Source: Bacillota bacterium (GTDB lineage: Bacteria; Bacillota; Clostridia; Christensenellales; Pumilibacteraceae). From it: DNA of 7,670 nt. This document shows, in pieces, positions 1-5,209 of this stretch; the stretch's first letter is position 1; every line of letters starts with the position of its first letter. The stretch spans positions 1 to 7,670 of the forward strand of contig WQZE01000042.1 of the NCBI GenBank assembly GCA_009780875.1, in the 5' to 3' direction. The notes beneath the pieces were generated by a model. The model did no database searches and had not been told where the DNA came from. It worked only from the letters and a program-made list of their open reading frames with translations. A program made the position numbers and the translations under genes.

Positions 1-65
1 GCACATAGTAAACCTTATCGGAAGTATAGACGACAAGATAGAAAACAATGAAAAAGTGATGCAAA
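1..65 (+). repeat. Outer inverted repeat, left arm (at least 65 bp; truncated by window edge)
   Basis: Bases 1-65 are identical to the reverse complement of 1792-1856, with no mismatch. The repeat encodes the central conserved helix of HsdS in both genes and is in the same codon phase. It stops matching at base 66, where the second recognition domains begin to diverge. It probably continues left of the window. It is a substrate for site-specific or homologous inversion of about 1.86 kb. Confidence 0.95.
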
Positions 66-619
66 AATTGGAGGAGTATGCTCTTTGCATATTTACACAA
101 CTATGTTTGAACAAGGAAACCAATGGTGTTTTAGAAAACTTGATAATAGAAAATCCAAAAAGCAAAATACAAGTTGGGACTGCAAAATCTGTAACCAATG
201 GAGACTACAAGTTTTTTACTAGCGGTGCAAGCATATTGCAGTTTGATAATTATATTGTTGATGAGCGAAATATATTTTTAAATACTGGGGGTAATGCTGA
301 TATCAAACTCTATACTGGAAAATGTGCCTATTCAACAGATACTTGGAGTATCAAATCCAGCAATCTGACGGAATACCTTTATTTGTTGCTACGCACAAAG
401 AAAGATGAGATAAATCATAATTATTTTGAGGGCTCGGCATTACGGCATTTGCAAAAGCCAAAGTTGCAACAAATGTCAGTTTATATCCCAACACAACAAG
501 AGCAAGATGATTTGAATAATATCGTAATCACAATATTTGATAAAATAGCCAAACTTGATAATGAGAATGAGATTTTGCAACAACTCAAACAAATGTATCT
601 CAAAAAGTTTTTTGGATGA
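1..619 (+). CDS. hsdS: Type I restriction-modification specificity subunit HsdS, 3' half (gene enters from left of window)
   Basis: The reading frame is open from position 2 to the TGA at 617-619, with no start of its own, so this is the C-terminal half of an HsdS whose 5' part lies outside the window. The first residues (HIVNLIGSIDDKIENN) are the conserved central spacer helix that separates the two target-recognition domains. Next comes a second recognition domain of the familiar form (VTNGDYKFFTSG, then NTGG). The distal conserved helix starts at YIPTQQEQDDL and ends LKKFFG. HsdS binds DNA and directs the HsdM methylase and HsdR nuclease to a split target site. The first 65 bases are an exact inverted copy of the central region of the minus-strand hsdS at 1187-2326. 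The two genes can therefore exchange second recognition domains by inversion. Whether this copy is expressed depends on sequence left of the window. A GTG at 56 could be picked as a start but only because the true 5' part is missing. Confidence 0.9.
   Translation, partial: HIVNLIGSIDDKIENNEKVMQKLEEYALCIFTQLCLNKETNGVLENLIIENPKSKIQVGTAKSVTNGDYKFFTSGASILQFDNYIVDERNIFLNTGGNADIKLYTGKCAYSTDTWSIKSSNLTEYLYLLLRTKKDEINHNYFEGSALRHLQKPKLQQMSVYIPTQQEQDDLNNIVITIFDKIAKLDNENEILQQLKQMYLKKFFG
594..614 (+). repeat. Short inverted repeat at hsdS 3' end, left arm
   Basis: This 21-bp stretch near the hsdS stop matches the reverse complement of 1207-1227 at 20 of 21 positions. It encodes the conserved C-terminal LKKFF of both HsdS proteins. 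Inversion between these arms would flip only the toxin-antitoxin segment and leave both hsdS genes essentially unchanged. It may be simple conservation of the HsdS tail and not a recombination site. Confidence 0.6.
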
Positions 620-625
620 TGCTTG

Positions 626-654
626 TTGACATTTTGGGAACTTTGCGATATAAT
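626..654 (+). promoter_or_regulatory. Consensus sigma-70-type promoter of the toxin-antitoxin pair
   Basis: TTGACA at 626-631 and TATAAT at 649-654 are separated by exactly 17 bases, a perfect match to the housekeeping consensus. Transcription should begin near 661, just ahead of the AGGAG at 664-668 and the antitoxin start at 678. It begins 7 bp after the hsdS stop, inside the outer invertible segment. Read-through past 1200 would make RNA antisense to the 3' end of the minus-strand hsdS. Confidence 0.85.
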
Positions 655-677
655 AATGCCAATAGGAGTTTATGTTT

Positions 678-893
678 ATGTATGCAATCACGCCACAACA
701 AGCACAAAAAATATATGATATTTTGGGTGTTGCCAAAGAACAAAGAAACAACCAAGATATAGTGCTAAAATTAAATAATCATACGGATGCATCCAGTATG
801 GTCGAGCAGGTATTGACGAGCCACGCAAAGGAACAACCTTATCATAATGCCCAAAAGGCTATTGAGGGGCTGGTAGCAAAGTATGAAGAATAA
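678..893 (+). CDS. Probable antitoxin of a type II toxin-antitoxin pair (71 aa)
   Basis: This small, mostly helical, charged protein (start MYAITPQQAQKIYDIL, end VAKYEE) is not one whose family I can name from sequence. The antitoxin call rests on context: small size, a dedicated strong promoter, and a stop codon that overlaps the ATG (883) of a downstream RelE/ParE-like frame by 11 bases (883-893), a layout typical of these operons. ATG 678 is preferred because AGGAG (664-668) lies 9 bases upstream. An in-frame ATG at 672 would leave only 3 bases. Such antitoxins normally neutralise the partner toxin by direct binding and often repress their own promoter. No obvious ribbon-helix-helix or helix-turn-helix signature is visible. 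Because the toxin frame is broken, this may now be an orphan antitoxin. Confidence 0.6.
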   Translation: MYAITPQQAQKIYDILGVAKEQRNNQDIVLKLNNHTDASSMVEQVLTSHAKEQPYHNAQKAIEGLVAKYEE

Positions 894-1200
894 ATTTGTA
901 GTCACAATATCCGATGATACCTTATAAGATATAGACAACTTTGCAATGTATATGGTTGACACTTTCAAAAACAACAAAGCCGCAATAGATTTTTTGTGCG
1001 ACATCAAAGAAACTGTCAATAAACTAGCATATATGGCAACCAGTTTTGCTTTGTGCAAAGACAAAAAATTACAACGATTGGGTTATTGCAAATACATTTT
1101 AGGTCATTTTATATTACTGTATAGAATCAATGAGGAAAATCATACGGTTATTATACAAAGGGTTTTTCACAGTTTACAAGATTATGTCAATTTGGTGTAG
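883..1200 (+). pseudogene. RelE/ParE-superfamily toxin, interrupted by an in-frame TAA at codon 15
   Basis: From ATG 883, overlapping the end of the antitoxin gene, the frame reads MKNKFVVTISDDTL, then TAA at 925-927, then DIDNFAMYMVDTFKNNKAA and onward to a TAG at 1198-1200. Ignoring the stop gives about 105 residues with the RelE/ParE layout: a first beta strand, a D..DI..Y helix, a second helix, then GYCKYILGHFILLYRI and HTVIIQRVFH strands. That length and pattern match ParE/RelE toxins, which act on ribosomes, mRNA or gyrase depending on subfamily. The stop could come from one substitution, for example CAA to TAA. An ATG at 946 would restart translation but lacks a ribosome site and the first strand and half of helix 1. 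The gene is therefore judged inactivated, unless the TAA is a sequencing error or is read through. Its end overlaps the 3' end of minus-strand hsdS by 14 bp. Confidence 0.75.
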
Positions 1201-2326
1201 ATGTTTCAAAAAACTTTTTGAGGTACAGAGATTTTAATTGGTGTAGTTTTCTATTTTGCAAAATCAAATTGCAAATTTTTTGATAGAATGGCTCAATAAG
1301 CACATTGAACTTTTCTAAATTACCATTCTCAATTGCGGGCATTTCTATTGAACCAAATCCCTCCCAGTTTATTATAGGCATTTTGGTGCCTTGTGATTTT
1401 GTATGTGTTTCATTGTGAAAGTTTCCACTGCCGATAGTGGCCAGTATCCAAAAATACATATTTTGATCTACACACTCAAAACTATGAACAGTTCCTGTCA
1501 CATAATTGACACCAACACTAAACCCTGCTTTTTTAAAATACGGTCTAATAGAACCGTATAAAAGGGTTTTTGGTGGTAGTGTATATACATTGGTATCAAA
1601 TTTATCACCATTGGAACTTTGGCTAATTATAAGATTGCTTGGCTGCATAATAGATAAGTCTATCACTTGGCTGTTTTGCCATTCTTTATTTTTGCACGGT
1701 TTCCCTGTTTTTCGTACCACTTCTCCTATTTTCATTATGGAATCATTATTTGTAAATTTATTAAAAATAGCGTTTATATAAGTATTAAAAATTTGCATCA
1801 CTTTTTCATTGTTTTCTATCTTGTCGTCTATACTTCCGATAAGGTTTACTATGTGCCGTTGGGTGGGGGTATTATGCCAATTTAGCAACTCAAAATTGCC
1901 AAAATGCTTTGCACTAATTTGAAAAACTGTACTGCCGTTGAGCAAAGATTGCAATCTCAAAACATTCTTTTTTCCATAAAAGTACCTAAATAAATATTGT
2001 AATGCTAGTTTATCTTGACAAGTAATTGCAAATGTATGTGTTCCATTGATATAGGGTGCTCCATCATATTTAATGTATACAAAATGTCCCCAGTCACTTT
2101 CAGTTTCGGTAACATCAGGCACGATAATAGCATCGCAAGCCAACACCTTACTCTCACTAATAGACAGGGAAAAATGATTGGCAATGCTAGAACTACAAAT
2201 TGTGTTTCCGCTATAATTTTTATATATGTCGCCATAGTGTACGCACTTGATACCGTTACTATTATCAAAAAACTCTCTTGAAGTAGTATTGGGTCTGAAA
2301 ACATTAAACTCATCTATTAGTTTCAT
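1187..2326 (-). CDS. hsdS: Type I restriction-modification specificity subunit HsdS, full length (379 aa)
   Basis: HsdS recognises the split DNA target for the type I complex (HsdM2S methylase, plus HsdR for cleavage). Recognition domain 1 spans about residues 1-150, with a KCVHYGDI stretch typical of the family. The central conserved helix starts at TPTQRHIVN (about 153-161) and runs to about 186. Domain 2 spans about 196-335. The distal helix ends LKKFFETSTPN. The length is normal for an intact HsdS. The start at 2326 has AGGGAG (2332-2337 read on the minus strand) five bases upstream. The gene lies downstream of hsdM in the same direction and no own promoter is visible, so it likely depends on hsdM transcription running through the antisense half cassette. 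The central region carries both inverted repeats, so this is the expression locus whose two halves can each be replaced by inversion. Confidence 0.92.
   Translation of the reverse strand: MKLIDEFNVFRPNTTSREFFDNSNGIKCVHYGDIYKNYSGNTICSSSIANHFSLSISESKVLACDAIIVPDVTETESDWGHFVYIKYDGAPYINGTHTFAITCQDKLALQYLFRYFYGKKNVLRLQSLLNGSTVFQISAKHFGNFELLNWHNTPTQRHIVNLIGSIDDKIENNEKVMQIFNTYINAIFNKFTNNDSIMKIGEVVRKTGKPCKNKEWQNSQVIDLSIMQPSNLIISQSSNGDKFDTNVYTLPPKTLLYGSIRPYFKKAGFSVGVNYVTGTVHSFECVDQNMYFWILATIGSGNFHNETHTKSQGTKMPIINWEGFGSIEMPAIENGNLEKFNVLIEPFYQKICNLILQNRKLHQLKSLYLKKFFETSTPN
1207..1227 (-). repeat. Short inverted repeat at hsdS 3' end, right arm
   Basis: This stretch matches 594-614 in inverted orientation (20 of 21 bases) and encodes the LKKFF tail of the minus-strand HsdS. 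Together with the other arm it brackets the toxin-antitoxin module. Confidence 0.6.
1792..1856 (-). repeat. Outer inverted repeat, right arm (65 bp)
   Basis: This is the exact reverse complement of bases 1-65. It encodes the central HsdS helix from HIVN to VMQ. Its last 14 bases (1843-1856, GCACATAGTAAACC on the minus strand) overlap the inner repeat. A composite 83-bp repeat at 1792-1874 therefore serves both inversions. That 14-bp core is the only stretch common to all three copies (1-14, 1843-1856, 2803-2816). Confidence 0.95.
1843..1874 (-). repeat. Inner inverted repeat, left arm (32 bp)
   Basis: These 32 bases are the exact reverse complement of 2785-2816. They encode NTPTQRHIVN at the end of recognition domain 1, in the same codon phase as in the half cassette. 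Exchange here joins either domain 1 to the resident 3' half without a frameshift. Confidence 0.95.
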
Positions 2327-2331
2327 TTGTT

Positions 2332-2343
2332 CTCCCTAGGAGG
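2332..2343. promoter_or_regulatory. Back-to-back ribosome binding sites for the two divergent hsdS 5' ends
   Basis: CTCCCT at 2332-2337 reads AGGGAG on the minus strand, five bases before the ATG at 2326. AGGAGG at 2338-2343 lies four bases before the plus-strand ATG at 2348. The two sites abut, forming a near-palindrome around CCTAGG. There is no room for a promoter between the genes. Each invertible half thus carries its own translation start but no transcription start. Confidence 0.85.
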
Positions 2344-2347
2344 TTTT

Positions 2348-2854
2348 ATGCAAAAATATATTATGGGGTCTATATGTGAAATTATTAGCGGTGGCACACC
2401 ATCAACGACTGAACCTAGTTTTTGGGGGGGAGATATAAACTGGATATCTATTGCTGATTTTATCAATGCAAATAGATATGTTACAACAACTGAAAAAACG
2501 ATCACGCAAGATGGCTTAAACCATTCTGCGACAACTTTATTGCAAAGAGAAGATTTGATAGTATCCGCTCGTGGAACTGTTGGTAAGGTGGCTCTCATTC
2601 CGCATAGTATGGCGTTTAATCAATCTTGTTATGGGTTCCGATCCAAAAATCCCAATATATTATTAAATGAGTACCTATTTTATTGGTTCAAGTCAAACTC
2701 TCAGCAATTGACAAATTCATCAAATGGTTCAGTGTTTGACACAATTACAAAAAATACTTTTGATAATATTACAATAAATCTCCCTAATACCCCCACCCAA
2801 CGGCACATAGTAAACCCTATGCCGAAGTTGTCTTTTTCTAGTCCTCGCTGTTAA
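2348..2854 (+). CDS. hsdS: Silent half hsdS cassette: alternative recognition domain 1, no second domain
   Basis: Starting at ATG 2348 behind AGGAGG, this frame encodes an N-terminal HsdS recognition domain of the common type. It opens IISGGTPST, continues FWGGDINWISIADF and SARGTVGKVA, and ends with the linker TPTQRHIVN. After that shared linker the frame runs only 16 residues (PMPKLSFSSPRC at the end) and stops at 2852-2854 inside the 3' end of hsdM on the other strand. It thus lacks the central helix, the second domain and the distal helix. The whole frame is about 168 residues against roughly 380 for an intact HsdS. No promoter precedes it, and its transcription would oppose hsdM. It is best read as a stored cassette that becomes functional after inversion of 1843-2816. 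If translated as is, it would be half an HsdS. Half-size specificity subunits can dimerise in some systems, but the missing helix argues against that here. Confidence 0.85.
   Translation: MQKYIMGSICEIISGGTPSTTEPSFWGGDINWISIADFINANRYVTTTEKTITQDGLNHSATTLLQREDLIVSARGTVGKVALIPHSMAFNQSCYGFRSKNPNILLNEYLFYWFKSNSQQLTNSSNGSVFDTITKNTFDNITINLPNTPTQRHIVNPMPKLSFSSPRC
2785..2816 (+). repeat. Inner inverted repeat, right arm (32 bp)
   Basis: This is the exact inverted match to 1843-1874, ending at base 2816, where the sequence leaves the HsdS consensus 21 bp before the hsdM stop. It is in direct orientation to the copy at the left window edge over the shared 14-bp core (2803-2816 and 1-14). Confidence 0.95.
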
Positions 2855-4358
2855 GTATTTCCCAAAGTTTTTGTTCAAGTTCTTTGTCTTTGATGAGCAG
2901 GTCTTTTAGTTCGGCTTTAACTTTTTGGATTTCGGCTTGTATTTGCTCTGGGGTCATATCCTGGCTGGTGTCTATGCCCACATATCTACCGGGCACAAGT
3001 GAGTAATCTGTGGCAACAATTTCATCAAGGTTGGCTGATTTGCAATAGCCTTTGATATCCTCATAGTTTTGACCCTTTTGCCAGTTGTGATAGGTCTGTG
3101 TTATTTTTACGATATCCTCTGGGGTGAGTTCCCTTATTTTTCGGTCAATCATCACACCCATTTGTCTTGCGTCAATAAAAAGTATTTTATGGCTATTGTC
3201 GCCTCTGTTCTTATTCAAAAACCACAAACAAGCCGGAATGGTGACCGTTGCAAACAAGTTGCTTGGGAGTGACACGATACAGTCAATGATGCCACCATCA
3301 CGCTCCACCATTGCTTTGCGGATTGCGTACTCCTCTTTTTGATTGCTACTCAGACTCCCATTGGCAAGCACAATGCCAGCCTTTCCCTTTTGTGTCAATT
3401 TGCTTGCAATGTGACTGAGCCAAGCATAATTAGCATTGCCCTTGGGTGGCACGCCAAATATCCAATCTCTTTGAATTTGCAAGTGCTTTCCACCATCCAC
3501 ATTGAATGGCGGATTGGCCATCACAAAATCTGCACGCAAGGTTGGATGCCTGTCATCATTGAAAGTATCCCCCCACTGCAAACCCAAATTTGCCTCAATA
3601 CCCCGTATTGCAAGATTCATTTTGGCAAGACGCCAAGTTTGCGGGTTCATCTCCTGCCCATAGATTGAAATATTGTTTATGTGACCTTGATGCTCTTTGA
3701 TAAATTTGACAGAATGAACAAACATCCCTCCGCTACCGCAGGCAGGGTCATATACATACCCATTGTACGGCTCAATCATCTCCACTATCAAATCTACAAT
3801 GCACGATGGAGTATAAAACTCTCCACCTTTTTGTCCGTGACTTTTGCTAAAATTGCCAAGAAAATATTCATAGCACTTGCCAAAAAAATCACTGTCATAG
3901 TTGGTCGTGACAAGTTGATTATTAAAAACATCAATCAACTCCCCCAGGGCTCTCTTGTCAATTTCCTCACTGCTATACACTTTGGGGAGGATGCCTTGCA
4001 AATTTTCGTTTTCTTTTTCTATGGCAAGCAACGCCTCATCCAAAACTTTGCCTATCTCTTCTTTTTTGCTGTTGGCTACAATATTTTCCCACCTGGACTC
4101 TTTGGGTATCCAAAAGATACTAAGCCTGATATACTCATCTCTATCTTCTTCTAGCCCTTGATAGTATTCTTTATCTTGCAAAAGCTCGTTGCGTCTAGCC
4201 TCAAATCTATCACTGACATATTTCAAAAAAATGAGCCCCAAGCTGGTGTCCATATACATAATAGGAGATACCTTGTCACGCAAAACGGTGGCTGCATCCC
4301 ATAGCGTGGCCTCCAAACTCTTGAATGTTTTTTTGCTTTTTTCTTTTTCTCTCGGCAT
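2838..4358 (-). CDS. hsdM: Type I restriction-modification N6-adenine methyltransferase HsdM (506 aa)
   Basis: HsdM transfers a methyl group from S-adenosylmethionine to adenine within the site chosen by HsdS, and also forms part of the restriction complex. The N-terminal HsdM domain covers about residues 13-150 (SLEATLWDAATVLR). GEFYTPSCIVDLI at 179-191 leads into the methyltransferase fold. The AdoMet-binding motif DPACGSG is at 204-210 and the catalytic NPPF at 282-285 (MANPPF). SLPSNLFATVTIPACLWFLN (363-382) is a typical later block, and a helical C-terminal tail (about 465-500) contacts partners. The length is normal. The start at 4358 is chosen because the promoter at 4380-4408 lies inside a longer open frame beginning at 4439; a transcript starting near 4373 cannot encode those 27 extra residues. 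The ribosome site is the G-rich GGGGGA just upstream. The stop overlaps the half hsdS cassette by 17 bp. hsdR is not in the window. Confidence 0.95.
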   Translation of the reverse strand: MPREKEKSKKTFKSLEATLWDAATVLRDKVSPIMYMDTSLGLIFLKYVSDRFEARRNELLQDKEYYQGLEEDRDEYIRLSIFWIPKESRWENIVANSKKEEIGKVLDEALLAIEKENENLQGILPKVYSSEEIDKRALGELIDVFNNQLVTTNYDSDFFGKCYEYFLGNFSKSHGQKGGEFYTPSCIVDLIVEMIEPYNGYVYDPACGSGGMFVHSVKFIKEHQGHINNISIYGQEMNPQTWRLAKMNLAIRGIEANLGLQWGDTFNDDRHPTLRADFVMANPPFNVDGGKHLQIQRDWIFGVPPKGNANYAWLSHIASKLTQKGKAGIVLANGSLSSNQKEEYAIRKAMVERDGGIIDCIVSLPSNLFATVTIPACLWFLNKNRGDNSHKILFIDARQMGVMIDRKIRELTPEDIVKITQTYHNWQKGQNYEDIKGYCKSANLDEIVATDYSLVPGRYVGIDTSQDMTPEQIQAEIQKVKAELKDLLIKDKELEQKLWEILNSED

Positions 4359-4379
4359 ACTTCCCCCATCAACCAAAGT

Positions 4380-4408
4380 ATTATACCATAAAACAACAAA
4401 AATGTCTA
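4380..4408 (-). promoter_or_regulatory. Promoter of hsdM (and probably of hsdS)
   Basis: On the minus strand TAGACA (4408-4403, five of six to consensus) and TATAAT (4385-4380) are 17 bases apart, with an extended -10 TGG directly upstream of TATAAT. The predicted transcript start is near 4373, giving a leader of about 15 bases before ATG 4358. This fixes the hsdM start codon. Another TATAAT at 4443-4438 has no -35 at a fitting distance. Confidence 0.8.
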
Positions 4409-4439
4409 TCAAATAGGCCAATTTGACAGGAGCCTGCAT

Positions 4440-4660
4440 TATAAGAAGTCATTCTCACTCCCTTTGTGCAAAGGAAATGCCCCATATAAAATGGACTTTT
4501 GAATGCCTTTTTTGCCAGTTGTTGACACCTGCCTTGCCAATCGTCCATTTGGTCTTTGCGTCTAAGCCGCTAATTTTACCTTTTACAAACAATACATTTT
4601 TCCTCCAAAATTCATATAAGATTGTTACCAACTTTGCTTTATCCCACTGTATGTTGTATG
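4440..4660. other. Stretch between hsdM promoter and tmRNA terminator with no convincing gene
   Basis: A 69-codon open frame runs on the minus strand from a TTG at 4664 to 4455, starting in the T-rich tail of the tmRNA terminator. It has no ribosome site and no motif I recognise (it includes KAGVNNWQKRHSK). A 92-codon plus-strand frame here runs on into the terminator and has a poor composition. The stretch may be decayed sequence at the junction between the island and ssrA. Confidence 0.4.
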
Positions 4661-4661
4661 T

Positions 4662-4707
4662 CAAAAATCAAAACCCATCAACAAGCACCAAGACTTATTG
4701 ACGGGTT
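4662..4707 (-). terminator. Rho-independent terminator of ssrA
   Basis: On the minus strand AACCCGTCAA (4707-4698) pairs with TTGATGGGTT (4681-4672). This is a 10-bp stem with one G-U pair, and a 16-base loop that can form a small inner stem (AAG/CTT). It is followed by a T-rich tail, TTTTGATTTTTG. It starts five bases after the CCA end of the tmRNA. Confidence 0.85.
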
Positions 4708-4711
4708 GTGT

Positions 4712-5083
4712 TGGTGGAGATGAGGGGAGTTGAACCCCTTTCCGAAAAGAATGCTAAACTCAGGTTCTACATGTTTAGTGTCCTTGATAAATACACGCCT
4801 GCTTGGACAAATGGACACAACACCAAACAGGAGCGGGCAATGAGATGTCGTAGGGTGCGTATTGTCACCACTCCCTACCAAGGTCTAGTTGTTGACGCCC
4901 ATTTTGCACCCCAAACCAAAATGCAAATGACCGTGCCGCCTAACTAGGCTGCAAGTGCAAACGCAGGAGCGCTTGCAAATTTAACTGTTTTGTCAGTTAG
5001 TTGTTTGCCCCTTTTTGGGTAGACTGGGCGACTACCACATGCACCAAAAGCCACACGCTCCCCGTCGAAGCCGTGACACCCCC
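4712..5083 (-). ncRNA. ssrA: tmRNA (transfer-messenger RNA), one-piece, 372 nt
   Basis: tmRNA is charged with alanine, enters stalled ribosomes with SmpB, and adds a degradation tag to the unfinished protein. The 5' end GGGGGTGTCACGGCTTCGAC is the hallmark tmRNA start. The 3' end carries the T arm GGGGTTCAACTCCCC and finishes CATCTCCACCA, with CCA encoded. The acceptor stem closes over seven pairs (GGGGGUG with CAUCUCC) and includes G3-U70, the alanyl-tRNA synthetase identity pair. A first pseudoknot is suggested by TTTTGG pairing with CCAAAA ahead of the tag frame. The length is typical. The gene has its own promoter (5181-5209) and terminator (4662-4707). Open frames drawn across this interval on either strand are artefacts. 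Confidence 0.96.
4944..5009 (-). other. tmRNA tag-peptide reading frame (21 encoded residues)
   Basis: Resuming at GGC (5009-5007), the tag starts GKQLTDK and ends FALAA before TAG (4946-4944). The ALAA end is the usual ClpXP-type degron. The GGC-AAA start resembles the Bacillus subtilis tag (GKTNSFNQNVALAA). With the alanine carried by the tRNA part, the tag would be 22 residues, longer than the common 10-15. An earlier frame after TAGTC (GCC at 5029) would give AQSTQKGANN and a stop. It lacks the degron and would start only 55 nt from the 5' end. Confidence 0.75.
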
Positions 5084-5129
5084 ACAAAAACAATGGCAAG
5101 GCTTGCCTTGTTTGTGTAGGTTTGGGTCT

Positions 5130-5154
5130 ATTGTCCAACCATAGGGTGGACAAT
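5130..5154 (-). other. Hairpin in the ssrA precursor leader
   Basis: ATTGTCCA and TGGACAAT form a perfect 8-bp inverted repeat with a 9-base loop, lying between the ssrA promoter and the mature 5' end. A second tight palindrome, GGCAAG-n-CTTGCC, lies at about 5095-5107, near the mature end. Both would be in the roughly 90-nt leader that RNase P is expected to remove. Confidence 0.5.
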
Positions 5155-5180
5155 ATGAATAAAAAATAAACCCTACATTC

Positions 5181-5209
5181 ATTATAACACATTTTTTGTT
5201 TTCTGTCAA
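5181..5209 (-). promoter_or_regulatory. Perfect consensus promoter of ssrA
   Basis: On the minus strand TTGACA (5209-5204) and TATAAT (5186-5181) are 17 bases apart, with an extended -10 TGT before TATAAT. This is full consensus and fits strong constitutive expression of tmRNA. The predicted start is near 5174, about 90 bases upstream of the mature 5' end. Confidence 0.92.

Larger units (their letters stand above)
1843..2816. other. Predicted invertible segment swapping HsdS recognition domain 1 (974 bp)
   Basis: Two different first recognition domains lie head to head between perfect 32-bp inverted repeats. The symmetry axis is at about 2329.5, between the two start codons (2326 on minus, 2348 on plus). 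After inversion the half cassette would occupy the expressed position downstream of hsdM with its own start codon and AGGAGG, fused in frame to the resident 3' half. The current domain 1 would become the truncated, opposite-strand copy. This is the architecture of phase-variable inverting type I systems. That inversion takes place is inferred; only the structure is seen. Confidence 0.85.

Noticed and set aside
1506..2281. Plus-strand frames of 70-90 codons opposite the minus-strand hsdS
   Set aside because: They are shadows of the hsdS reading frame with no ribosome site or motif.
3681..4154. 157-codon plus-strand frame opposite hsdM
   Set aside because: It is antisense to conserved methyltransferase coding sequence, with no start signals and no recognisable domain.
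4359..4439. N-terminal extension of hsdM starting at 4439
   Set aside because: A promoter with 17-base spacing and extended -10 lies within it, and HsdM homology begins after the ATG at 4358.
4455..4664. 69-codon minus-strand frame after the tmRNA terminator
   Set aside because: It starts with TTG in the terminator tail, has no ribosome site and no recognisable motif; treated as unassigned sequence.
5027..5029. tmRNA resume codon directly after TAGTC
   Set aside because: The frame ends after AQSTQKGANN without an ALAA degron, and lies too close to the 5' end to leave room for pseudoknot 1.
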